Origin: an uncultured Bacilli bacterium
GTDB taxonomy: Bacteria; Bacillota_I; Bacilli_A; RF39; UBA660
Direction: 5' to 3'
Assembly (NCBI GenBank): GCA_947629075.1
Contig: CANRCI010000012.1
Coordinates: 1-22,112, forward strand
DNA: 22,112 nucleotides
The translations under genes and the position numbers were made by a program. Below the pieces are notes generated by a model that made no database searches, was not told the origin of the DNA, and saw only the letters and a list, made by a program, of their open reading frames with translations. Below, in pieces: positions 7,235-14,741 of the stretch (position 1 is the first letter of the stretch; every line of letters begins with the position of its first letter).

Positions 7235-8596
7235 TTATATTTCATACCCTTCAGGAAATTCGACGTGAAACTCGATATTGGGATAACTTTCCCTCTCTTC
7301 GCGTAGAACAAATGGTAATGTTATACTCAATAGATCGACTTGATGAGGAGTAATTTGTTCTCTTTCTAATATGTGATTGAGAAACGTCTTCGTATAGTAA
7401 TCTTTAGTCATATAAGCAATAGTTGTATAACTATCAGTGGATAGTGTACCGTCAGCGTCATTTATATCTCTAAGACAAGCTATAACGACAGCTTTATCCG
7501 GATGTTGTTCAAGATATTTTTTACTTTCATTTATCTTTTCTTCAATATCTTCGATATATTCGTTATAATCAATTTCGTACTCTTCTTCACCAATCGTTCC
7601 ATCAATTATCTCGGCATCAATGAACAAATTATCATCGCATTCCTCTACTCTTCGGTAAACAGTTAAATCACCGGCACTTTTATTTAGAGCAAAGACAATT
7701 ATTTTGTTATTGTCATTAGCTGTAAACAAATCTTCATAATCAGCATATCTATTGTATATAGCAATCTGTGAATAAAAATCACGCATATTGATAGTGATAA
7801 ATTCATTGTTAATTATTACATGAATAGATCTTTCATCAAACCAAAATTCATAATCTTCATCACGATTGTATTTCTGCATAACTTTTAGAGCTCTATCTTC
7901 AATAGATGAGTAATCGATCTTAGACATATCACCATCGAACTCATCACTATAATCCCCTAAATATTCACTAGCAAAACTCAGATACGCACTTTGAAAGATA
8001 ATATTTTTAGTCCCAGCATCATTGGTGAATAAGTCCGTAAACTTTATCTCTTCACCAGTTTTTAAGTTGTAATTAAGTCCTAGATTAATTTCACTTATAT
8101 CGTCATCCTCGTTTTTAAAGTAGACTTGTTTAATAACCCAAAAAGATAAAACATTAGAAAAATTAGCTTGACTCGTAGTAGAAATCGAAATACTTTCGAC
8201 CTTTTCATCTTCCATTTCATCAGGATTATAAAGAGCCATTACTCGTTTCTTTATATCTTCATTAATTTTGTCCTCGACACTTTTATCTTTAAGTCCCGAA
8301 ATTTTAAAGTAACTTATTTCTACAGGATAAGACTCATACTCGTCTTCTTCCCCGTAATGTAGTTTAACCTCTTCTAAATCTAATCCATTCGGAAGATAGG
8401 TATCCTTTAATGACTTTATTCCTAATCCATCAGCAACAACCGCATCTTTGACGTCTAATTTATCTTTATTATTACTCTTTCTAAAGCTCAACATTCCATT
8501 ATTGGTTAAATAAATTAAAATAGTTGTGGTAGTAATACATAAAATAGAAAAAATAATTGTAAATATAATTCCTTTATTCTTATTTAAGAGAGACAT
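7235..8596 (-). CDS. membrane-anchored RsiV-like (DUF4163/DUF3298) protein
   Basis: This 453-residue protein has a single N-terminal membrane helix (about 10-30) and a large extracytoplasmic part. Residues about 88-175 look like the DUF4163 half (SYFKISGLKDKSVEDKINED). Residues about 170-291 look like the DUF3298/RsiV half, marked by LNYNLKTGEEIKFTDLF. The remaining 150 residues are acidic and unassigned. This fold occurs in RsiV, the lysozyme-sensing anti-sigma factor of Bacillus, and in the deacetylase PdaC. Here the cytoplasmic side has only about 10 residues, so there is no anti-sigma domain, and no deacetylase domain is attached. The ATG sits inside the end of the PstS-like gene (17-base overlap) with GAGGAGG upstream, so the two proteins are translationally coupled and probably act together outside the membrane. 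A cell-wall or lysozyme-sensing role is only a possibility. Confidence 0.7.
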   Translation of the reverse strand: MSLLNKNKGIIFTIIFSILCITTTTILIYLTNNGMLSFRKSNNKDKLDVKDAVVADGLGIKSLKDTYLPNGLDLEEVKLHYGEEDEYESYPVEISYFKISGLKDKSVEDKINEDIKKRVMALYNPDEMEDEKVESISISTTSQANFSNVLSFWVIKQVYFKNEDDDISEINLGLNYNLKTGEEIKFTDLFTNDAGTKNIIFQSAYLSFASEYLGDYSDEFDGDMSKIDYSSIEDRALKVMQKYNRDEDYEFWFDERSIHVIINNEFITINMRDFYSQIAIYNRYADYEDLFTANDNNKIIVFALNKSAGDLTVYRRVEECDDNLFIDAEIIDGTIGEEEYEIDYNEYIEDIEEKINESKKYLEQHPDKAVVIACLRDINDADGTLSTDSYTTIAYMTKDYYTKTFLNHILEREQITPHQVDLLSITLPFVLREERESYPNIEFHVEFPEGYEI

Positions 8597-9500
8597 AACC
8601 AGCCTCCTCAGCTACTTTTTGACCACGTTCTGATAACATAGCATCAACTAGTTTTCTAACTTTACTATTCTTTGGTTCATCTTTACGGATAACAATATAG
8701 TAGGCCGTCTGAATTGGATAACTACCATCCCTAATCGTTTCATTGGTCGGCTTCACACCATTAACCGCTAACAGCTTTATATTATTAGCAACAGCAGCAT
8801 CGATATCTTCAAACATCGTCGTAGCGTAGTAGTAATATGAATAACCAATCGAATTAACTCCATTATCATAACTAGATACCAAATTAACAATGGCATACAT
8901 TGTATCTACAACGTTTTCAGTAAGCGGTTTCATCAACTTTAAGTCCTTCATGACAAGTGATTTCATCCCTGTTTGACTACCAGAGTTTTCTGGCCTCTGA
9001 TATGCTTTTATCTTACTATCAGGTCCTCCTACTTCTTTCCAATTAGTAATCTCACCTGTATAAATTTTTTGAATTTGTTCTAATGTCAATCCATCTATTT
9101 TACTAGAACTATTTACAAAAAAGACAAACCCTTCTTTAACAACTGGTATTACTTCTAATTCAACATTCTTTTCTTGAGCTAATTTAAGTTCTTCTTCAGA
9201 TGGTTCAGTAACAACAATTAAATCAGCTTCATCATTAATCAATTTTATATAAGCAGGATGAGTATTACTATAATTTAACTGATCATCTTTTATTTTATCG
9301 TCGTTGACAAAATCCTTAATAAAAGCCGTTGCAAGCGGTTGCGTAGCTAAAGAAGCATCTACTTTTGGGTAATCTTCGTACGTAAATAACACTTTTTTAT
9401 CATCATTACTATAATCACGTGTAAAAAATATATAAGCAGTTATACAACCAACTAACACCAATACAATAACTAATATACAAACAATATTTCTTTTTTTCAT
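8580..9500 (-). CDS. PstS-like periplasmic-type binding protein, membrane anchored
   Basis: This 306-residue protein has the PstS/PBP-like fold. Key stretches are DASLATQPLATAF (48-60) near the first ligand loop, GFVFFVNSSSKIDGLTLEQI (124-143), IYTGEITNWKEVGG (146-159) and RPENSGSQTGM (169-179), the loop that binds oxyanion in PstS. Residues 5-27 are hydrophobic. A lipobox-like LVGC ends at Cys19, but hydrophobic residues continue to 27, so an uncleaved anchor is as likely as a lipoprotein. No pstC, pstA or pstB permease gene is nearby; the partner is instead the overlapping RsiV-like gene. That suggests a sensor or phosphate-scavenging role rather than a standard transporter subunit, but this is inference. 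The ligand loop looks intact. An AGGTGAG ribosome site supports the start. Confidence 0.8.
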   Translation of the reverse strand: MKKRNIVCILVIVLVLVGCITAYIFFTRDYSNDDKKVLFTYEDYPKVDASLATQPLATAFIKDFVNDDKIKDDQLNYSNTHPAYIKLINDEADLIVVTEPSEEELKLAQEKNVELEVIPVVKEGFVFFVNSSSKIDGLTLEQIQKIYTGEITNWKEVGGPDSKIKAYQRPENSGSQTGMKSLVMKDLKLMKPLTENVVDTMYAIVNLVSSYDNGVNSIGYSYYYYATTMFEDIDAAVANNIKLLAVNGVKPTNETIRDGSYPIQTAYYIVIRKDEPKNSKVRKLVDAMLSERGQKVAEEAGYVSLK

Positions 9501-9528
9501 TATCTCACCTATTATCTATCTTTAATTT

Positions 9529-9537
9529 ATTATAACA
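9529..9537 (-). promoter_or_regulatory. extended -10 of the PstS-like operon
   Basis: The minus strand reads TGTTATAAT, a perfect extended -10, 28 bases before the ATG at 9500. No convincing -35 is present. It would drive the coupled pair 9500-7235. Confidence 0.6.
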
Positions 9538-9574
9538 CTTATTAATCGAAGAGATAAAATTATTTCTGAATAAC

Positions 9575-9606
9575 AAAAAATGAAGCGAATCTTTTTGATC
9601 CACCTC
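9575..9606 (-). terminator. intrinsic terminator of the VirD4-like gene
   Basis: In minus-strand RNA a 10-base stem (GAGGUGGAUC with GAUUCGCUUC, three G-U pairs) closes a five-A loop (9592-9596) and is followed by AUUUUUU. It starts 11 bases after the TAA at 9618. Confidence 0.75.
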
Positions 9607-9617
9607 GTTTTTGTTTT

Positions 9618-10967
9618 TTATTTTATGCTAAATGTTTTAACATCGCTATGCTCAATTTCTGGCATTGGAACTTTTTCATTACTAAATTGCCAATCAATCT
9701 TATAATCAGGTAATAACTTCGTCCTTATAGGGTTAATTCTAGGAACCAAGATAATAGCTTCGAATTTATCTAACAATTTCAATTCTTCAACCGAAATCAA
9801 AGGTTCCATTCCTTTTTCAGATTGTTGATTACCACATAATTTTGAAATATCTTCTAGTGTCTCAAGATCATTTGCTAATAAATATACTATATTTCCAAAT
9901 GCCATCTTTAATATTTCTGTACCTTCAACACCATAAGTATTTCGTAATTCCAATAAACTCCTTATGTAGATGTTAAATTTAATATTTCCACTTCTTGCAA
10001 GAGTCAACATATTGTGAAACTCCTTAATTGGAATTAAATTTTCAAACTCATCTAAAATCATGTTCAATGTACGAGTTTTATCATTAGTCAAAGTTGCTGC
10101 AAAATAGCACTCATCAATAATTAAAGGAATCAACCTTCTAGAAACTGGTTTAGTATTACTAATTATAAATAAGGCTGTCTTTTCTTTTTGAATATTTTCA
10201 ATATCGAAATTTGTTGATGATAATAATTTCAATAAGTTCTCTCGTGAAACAAATAATCTCATATTTTGAACAAATACAGCTATTATACTTCCCCTTGTTT
10301 CACTAGGTGCCAAAACTACATTAGATAAATTGATGTAGATTGCTGATGTCTTATCCATTGTTTTTATTTCATCATATAGTTTTTCAAACTCAGAAGCTAA
10401 ATTTAATAAACTACTAATGTTAACTTCATCTGCCTTAGCATTTTCAAACAAATATAATGACAAACCTATAAATAATGAAATTGCTGAATTTACCCAAAAA
10501 GGATCTAAATTATTATCAACTTTTTCATTACAACAGAAATAGTATCCAACGTTCTCCAACAATTCAACAGCTTTATCTTTTTCACCTTTCTTGTACAATT
10601 CATAAGGTAAAGTTAAGGGATTAAAATGATTACCAAGAGTTGGATTATCTAAATTTATTACGATGGTATTATAATTTTGTTTTTTTAGTTCTCCAGATAA
10701 CTCATCGTAAATCTCTCCTTTAACATCATGAATTACAAATGATTCACCTGTCTTAATAGCAAGTCGCAATTGGGGTAATACTGTAGATTGGGTTTTACCA
10801 CTTCCAGTTGTTCCAATAACCATTGTATGAGCTTCATCATCCTTAATGTAAAGATTTTTATCATCATACATCATAGGAATTCCTGATTTTTTTATTTCAG
10901 AATCATAACTGATTGGGGTTAACTTCGATTTCAATTCTTCTTCAGTCGCCCATCTTGAATATGTCAT
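9618..10967 (-). CDS. VirD4/TraG-type coupling ATPase lacking membrane segments
   Basis: The ATG at 10967 gives 449 residues. A GTG at 10985 overlaps the AAAGGAG ribosome site and is less likely. Walker A GTTGSGKT is at 52-59 and Walker B MILDEFEN at 303-310, followed by NMLTLARSGNIKFNIYIRSL, the arm typical of the VirD4/TraG family. In type IV secretion these hexameric ATPases couple the DNA-protein substrate to the channel. Usual members have about 600 residues and begin with two membrane helices. This one starts directly at RWATEEEL, a motif that normally follows those helices, and has none of its own. No relaxase, mating-pair or integrase gene lies nearby. It could be a domesticated relic, a DNA pump working with an unlinked system, or a truncated gene. 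Its own terminator, and its divergent promoter shared with an AraC-type regulator, argue that it is expressed. Confidence 0.8.
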   Translation of the reverse strand: MTYSRWATEEELKSKLTPISYDSEIKKSGIPMMYDDKNLYIKDDEAHTMVIGTTGSGKTQSTVLPQLRLAIKTGESFVIHDVKGEIYDELSGELKKQNYNTIVINLDNPTLGNHFNPLTLPYELYKKGEKDKAVELLENVGYYFCCNEKVDNNLDPFWVNSAISLFIGLSLYLFENAKADEVNISSLLNLASEFEKLYDEIKTMDKTSAIYINLSNVVLAPSETRGSIIAVFVQNMRLFVSRENLLKLLSSTNFDIENIQKEKTALFIISNTKPVSRRLIPLIIDECYFAATLTNDKTRTLNMILDEFENLIPIKEFHNMLTLARSGNIKFNIYIRSLLELRNTYGVEGTEILKMAFGNIVYLLANDLETLEDISKLCGNQQSEKGMEPLISVEELKLLDKFEAIILVPRINPIRTKLLPDYKIDWQFSNEKVPMPEIEHSDVKTFSIK

Positions 10968-10991
10968 ACATATCACTCCTTTCACAACTTA

Positions 10992-11000
10992 ATTATAGCA
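10992..11000 (-). promoter_or_regulatory. extended -10 of the VirD4-like gene
   Basis: The minus strand reads TGCTATAAT, a perfect extended -10, about 25 bases before the ATG at 10967. Only 47 bases separate it from the plus-strand promoter of the AraC-type gene, so one bound regulator could affect both. Confidence 0.6.
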
Positions 11001-11047
11001 TTAACTTTTTTAGCAACTTAAACAAAAATGGCTTTTATGTAAAAGTA

Positions 11048-11056
11048 TGATATAAT
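11048..11056 (+). promoter_or_regulatory. extended -10 of the AraC-type gene
   Basis: TGATATAAT is a perfect extended -10 ending 20 bases before the ATG, with TAGGTGAT as ribosome site between. The leader would be only about 14 bases long. Confidence 0.6.
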
Positions 11057-11076
11057 ACCGTTATGTAGGTGATATT

Positions 11077-11538
11077 ATGTATTCTAATGATTTAATATGT
11101 GACATAATAGAGTATCTAAACAACAATATTAATAAAGAAATAACGATCGAAGAATTGAGTTCAATATTTTATTTCAACAAGACATATATCATGAAAAAGT
11201 TTAAAAAAGAATTAAACCTCACCATACACGAATATATAAATACAATGCGAATATATAATAGTTTAATATTTTTTAAAGATGATAATTATATGTTAAGTAT
11301 TGCTTTTAAAAACGGTTTTAATTCTTTAGAATACTTTTCTGAAACATTTAAAAAAATTATTGGGGTCAGCCCAATAATTTATAAAAAATACATAAATTAT
11401 AAATATGTTACAAACGAAGAACAAGATAAGATTTTAGAAAACATATCTAAAATCAATAATATTAAAAATAGTGTATTAAACTACCTAAATCACAGAAAAC
11501 CACAATTCAGTAACTATGTTAAAAAATATAAACTTTAA
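11077..11538 (+). CDS. stand-alone AraC-type DNA-binding regulator
   Basis: This 153-residue protein consists almost entirely of an AraC/XylS double helix-turn-helix. The first half is ITIEELSSIFYFNKTYIMKK (22-41). The second is MLSIAFKNGFNSLEYFSETF (72-91), followed by the family's closing GVSPIIYKKY (96-105). About 45 further residues are rich in Asn and Lys and look disordered. There is no ligand-binding domain, so any signal must come from level, partner or C-tail. It is divergent from the VirD4-like gene with 109 bases between the two starts, which makes that gene the best candidate target; this is inference. Its stop is only 5 bases from the converging cardiolipin synthase stop, with no clear terminator between them. 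Confidence 0.85.
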   Translation: MYSNDLICDIIEYLNNNINKEITIEELSSIFYFNKTYIMKKFKKELNLTIHEYINTMRIYNSLIFFKDDNYMLSIAFKNGFNSLEYFSETFKKIIGVSPIIYKKYINYKYVTNEEQDKILENISKINNIKNSVLNYLNHRKPQFSNYVKKYKL

Positions 11539-11543
11539 TAAAG

Positions 11544-13049
11544 CTAAAATAAAGGTGCAAAAAGTCTTAAGACAGCTTGCCAAACAGATTTAATAAAACC
11601 AGTTTCAACATCTTTATCCTCTAACTTTTGACAGTCTTTAAAGGTATTTTCAAAATCTTTGTGCACATCTTTTAAAACACTTACTTGTTCCATATAAATA
11701 CCATTTTCAAAATGCAAATACAAACTGCGATAGTCCATGTTAATTGTTCCAACTACCCCTCTTATATCATCGGATAGGAACACTTTAGAGTGAACAAATC
11801 CTTTAGTATATTTATAGATGTGAACTCCATTGCTATGAAGAACCTTAAAGAAAGAAGTAGTTTGAGTATAGACAATTTTTTTATCAGGAATACCAGGAAC
11901 AATAATTCTAACGTCCACTCCTCTTTTAGCAGCTCTACAAAGAGCATTAACCATATCAGTATCAATGATTAAATAAGGGGTCATGATATAAAGATAATTT
12001 TTAGCACTATTAATCATGTTGATATAGACATCTTCACCAATTAAATCTCTATGTAAGGGTGCTACTCCATAAGGAATTACATAACCATCTTTTTTTATTG
12101 AATTATCAAATGAATACTTAAACTTTGTAATATCTTTATCTTCTTCAGTATTAGCATTCCACAAAGATAAAAACATAACTGTCATATTCCAAATGGCATC
12201 CCCTTCAATCTTAATACCATTATCTTTCCAAACACCATAAGGACTTCCTTCATTTATATACTCATCACTTAAATTTACGCCTCCCGAAAAGGCTACTTTA
12301 CCATCAATAATAGTCATTTTACGATGATCGCGATTATTCATAAAGATTCCTCTAAAAGGACTTAACTTATTAAAAGAAATACATTTAATTCCAAAGGTTT
12401 CTAATTGCTTCGCATAATTAGTAGAAAGTAGAGCAATCGTTCCCATATCATCATACATGATACGGACGTCAACACCTTGAGCAGCTTTTTCTTTTAAAAT
12501 ATCAAGTATTCCATTCCACATTATTCCTTCATTAATAATAAAATATTCTAGAAAAATAAACTTCTCAGCCTTTTTTAATTCTTTTAACAAATCCGGATAA
12601 AACTTTTCACCAAAATCATAATAAGTAACTCTGTTATTAGTACTTACAAAATGATGTGTACGATTAAGTAAATATTGAATGTTATCTAGTTCTTGATCCT
12701 CAACTTCTTTCTTTACCGTTGGATCTTGAACAAGTTTTGTTTTATATTTATTTTCATACTTAAAAATATTTTTTAACAATTTATTTTTAGAATAGTTTTT
12801 ACCCAAAGTAATTAATAAAATCGTTCCAAAGATAGGAAAAATTAAGACTAATATAATCCATGGTACATCATTCGAAAGTCTAGTACTGTTCTTTAAGATA
12901 CCTAAAACAACAGATACACTAACCAAACTGTAGAACAAACTAATAATCCCTATATAATTATAAAAGAACAAACGAATAATAATAGCAAAACCAAATTGTA
13001 AAATTATTCCTAAAACAACAATAGTTGCTCTCTTAATGGCATTTAACAT
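11544..13049 (-). CDS. cls: cardiolipin synthase (phospholipase D family)
   Basis: The ATG at 13049 gives 501 residues. A GTG at 13058 lies within the ribosome site GGGAGTG, so the later start is preferred. Two membrane helices lie within the first about 85 residues. Two HKD catalytic motifs follow: HRKMTIIDGKVAFSGG with H242, K244 and D249, and HSKVFLSDDIRGVVGT with H420, K422 and D427. The enzyme condenses two phosphatidylglycerols into cardiolipin at the membrane. Length and motif spacing match the Gram-positive Cls family, and nothing is missing. It converges with the AraC-type gene. A promoter lies between it and the upstream DUF6056 pieces, and no terminator separates those two. Confidence 0.95.
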   Translation of the reverse strand: MLNAIKRATIVVLGIILQFGFAIIIRLFFYNYIGIISLFYSLVSVSVVLGILKNSTRLSNDVPWIILVLIFPIFGTILLITLGKNYSKNKLLKNIFKYENKYKTKLVQDPTVKKEVEDQELDNIQYLLNRTHHFVSTNNRVTYYDFGEKFYPDLLKELKKAEKFIFLEYFIINEGIMWNGILDILKEKAAQGVDVRIMYDDMGTIALLSTNYAKQLETFGIKCISFNKLSPFRGIFMNNRDHRKMTIIDGKVAFSGGVNLSDEYINEGSPYGVWKDNGIKIEGDAIWNMTVMFLSLWNANTEEDKDITKFKYSFDNSIKKDGYVIPYGVAPLHRDLIGEDVYINMINSAKNYLYIMTPYLIIDTDMVNALCRAAKRGVDVRIIVPGIPDKKIVYTQTTSFFKVLHSNGVHIYKYTKGFVHSKVFLSDDIRGVVGTINMDYRSLYLHFENGIYMEQVSVLKDVHKDFENTFKDCQKLEDKDVETGFIKSVWQAVLRLFAPLF

Positions 13050-13076
13050 ACATAACACTCCCTTTCACTTTATTGT

Positions 13077-13085
13077 ATTGTAGCA
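13077..13085 (-). promoter_or_regulatory. extended -10 of cls
   Basis: The minus strand reads TGCTACAAT, one mismatch from the TGnTATAAT form, 27 bases before the cls ATG. Confidence 0.5.
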
Positions 13086-13128
13086 CAAAACCAAGGGGAA
13101 AATCTTTTAATACTGTGCAATATATAAA

Positions 13129-13812
13129 TTACCTATTTTTCCATACTTCATATGAAACAAAATCTATCTTCGTATCAGAATCTATCCCATAAAACAATTT
13201 AAATCTATTTACAAACTCATCTGATACAGGATTACCATGATGTAAATATTGTTTATTAGGCAATAATGGCAACAATAAATACTCTTCATTTTTATGATTC
13301 TTTATATAATTGACTCTCTCATAATCAACTTTAAAAATATATCCATAAATTAACCCTAGAAAAATTAAAACTATTAAACTACAGTATTTTAAAGCAAAAT
13401 TAATATTTATTTTACCTAAAACTTCATCAGCTAATTCACAAGTTAACAAGGCAAACAGAAAATACGTTGGGAAAAAACATCTAGGTCCTATCGGTCTAAC
13501 AAATAGAAGTGGTAAAGCTATTATACAAATACTTATAATTTCAAAAATAATTCTATTTCTTTTTCCTATATCTTTTATAGTTATACAATCTATAGTTAAT
13601 ATAGATATTGCTACTAAAACATAAATTATTCCTTCAAAATAATTTTGCAAATTAAATTTAATAAATGGATTAACATTATTCATAACTTTAATATAAAGAA
13701 TGTATGTTAAAAATAGCAACAAAACAAATACTGATGATCCTAATAAGTTCTTTTTCATTTTTGACAAAGTCTTTTTATTTGTTTTATAAAATTTATAAAC
13801 TAATATTAGCAT
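13129..13812 (-). CDS. C-terminal part of a split DUF6056-type membrane protein
   Basis: This 227-residue open frame begins MLILVYKFYK, which completes the membrane helix cut off at the end of the upstream frame. It then shows about four more hydrophobic segments and a polar tail ending in VSYEVWKNR. PIGPRCFFPTYFL (106-118) is a conserved-looking loop of these large glucosyltransferase-like membrane proteins. Its ATG overlaps the stop of the upstream frame (ATGCTAA), and no ribosome site precedes it, so independent translation is possible only by reinitiation. Read together with the upstream piece the protein would have about 498 residues, the normal size. The most likely reading is one gene broken by a single-base loss in a T run, or a sequencing error. 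No terminator follows before the cls promoter. Confidence 0.65.
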   Translation of the reverse strand: MLILVYKFYKTNKKTLSKMKKNLLGSSVFVLLLFLTYILYIKVMNNVNPFIKFNLQNYFEGIIYVLVAISILTIDCITIKDIGKRNRIIFEIISICIIALPLLFVRPIGPRCFFPTYFLFALLTCELADEVLGKININFALKYCSLIVLIFLGLIYGYIFKVDYERVNYIKNHKNEEYLLLPLLPNKQYLHHGNPVSDEFVNRFKLFYGIDSDTKIDFVSYEVWKNR

Positions 13813-14621
13813 AAAATAGATAGTAATATATTAATAATTATATTATTACATACTAATAAATCTTTTAACTCATTAAAATAAACTCTTATAGTATTTACGA
13901 TAAAATTATTATGAACTATGCTTTTAGAACCATCTTTAAGAGCAAAGGCATTTCTGTAACCACCATTTGAAAACATGATTACAGCACCAGTTATAGAGCC
14001 AATTAAATAAGATATATTTGATGGATTAGTTTTATATTTTTTAAGTTTTGGATAAAATACTAAAAAGAGCCCAAGACAAACATTATATATAGTCATATGT
14101 TCTATAAATAACGAACAAATTACACCAAGTACAAATAAAGGAATACAAAATTTATTACTTAAAACAACTTCCTCATCAGCAAACATATTTCTATTTAAAT
14201 AAACTATAAAAATAGTAATTAAACTCGGTAAAATATAATTGGCAAAGCCACTAGTCCATGCTATAGACTGAGTTAAAACAAATACCGGCATTAATTCCAA
14301 TAAAAGAACGATTAAATAAGTCTTATTATTTTTAGGATTTATAAATTTATTACCCAATACTACCAACGAAGTAATAGTAAAAGTCATAACTAAGGCTTTT
14401 ATAATTCTTGTTCTAGTTAACAAAATAACTAAAATATTTCCAGCCCATCTACCATTATAATTTTTAAATAAAAAATTCAATCTTTGAATACCTATACTTG
14501 AACCCCACGCCCAATCGTCATGAGTATAAGGAAAAAGGTAGGTTATTATAAATAAAAGTAACACTAAAATAATATCCCAATAATTTATATTCTTTATAAA
14601 CTTATAAATTTTATTCTTCAT
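13806..14621 (-). CDS. N-terminal part of a split DUF6056-type membrane protein
   Basis: This 271-residue open frame has about seven hydrophobic segments. After the first helix comes FPYTHDDWAWGSS (30-42) and then NYNGRWAGN (54-62), acidic and aromatic loop motifs I associate with DUF6056 family proteins (polytopic, GT-C-like, probably involved in surface glycan assembly). Members usually run to about 500 residues. This frame ends abruptly inside a hydrophobic helix (NIIINILLSILC, then stop), and the helix continues in the next frame. The predicted product alone would lack the second half of the protein. It has its own promoter upstream and only a weak ribosome site. It is separated from secA by a terminator, so it is not part of that unit. 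Confidence 0.65.
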   Translation of the reverse strand: MKNKIYKFIKNINYWDIILVLLLFIITYLFPYTHDDWAWGSSIGIQRLNFLFKNYNGRWAGNILVILLTRTRIIKALVMTFTITSLVVLGNKFINPKNNKTYLIVLLLELMPVFVLTQSIAWTSGFANYILPSLITIFIVYLNRNMFADEEVVLSNKFCIPLFVLGVICSLFIEHMTIYNVCLGLFLVFYPKLKKYKTNPSNISYLIGSITGAVIMFSNGGYRNAFALKDGSKSIVHNNFIVNTIRVYFNELKDLLVCNNIIINILLSILC

Positions 14622-14661
14622 AACTTAACCAACCATCCAATTATTTATTTACATATATATC

Positions 14662-14689
14662 ATTATACAATATTTAATAATTATAGCAA
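14662..14689 (-). promoter_or_regulatory. promoter of the DUF6056 gene
   Basis: On the minus strand a -35 TTGCTA (14684-14689) is followed after 16 bases by -10 TATAAT (14662-14667), about 40 bases before the start at 14621. It sits just beyond the secA terminator. Confidence 0.5.
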
Positions 14690-14697
14690 TTTAAAAA

Positions 14698-14713
14698 AGC
14701 CAACAATTTGGCT
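14698..14713 (-). terminator. terminator of secA
   Basis: AGCCAA and TTGGCT form a six-base stem around a CAAT loop. On the minus strand it is followed by six T, and on the plus strand by CTTTTGTTTTTTT, so it could work in both directions. It lies 29 bases past the secA stop. Confidence 0.75.
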
Positions 14714-14741
14714 CTTTTGTTTTTTTAAATCTTATAAATCT

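Noticed and set aside
10967..10985. GTG at 10985 as the start of the VirD4-like gene
   Set aside because: This GTG forms the upstream edge of the AAAGGAG ribosome site itself; the ATG at 10967 has proper spacing.
9618..11538. Integrative conjugative element around the VirD4-like gene
   Set aside because: No relaxase, integrase, mating-channel gene, direct-repeat attachment sites or tRNA target is visible, and neighbours on both sides are ordinary chromosomal genes.
13049..13058. GTG at 13058 as the start of cls
   Set aside because: It overlaps the GGGAG ribosome site, while ATG 13049 is eight bases downstream of it.
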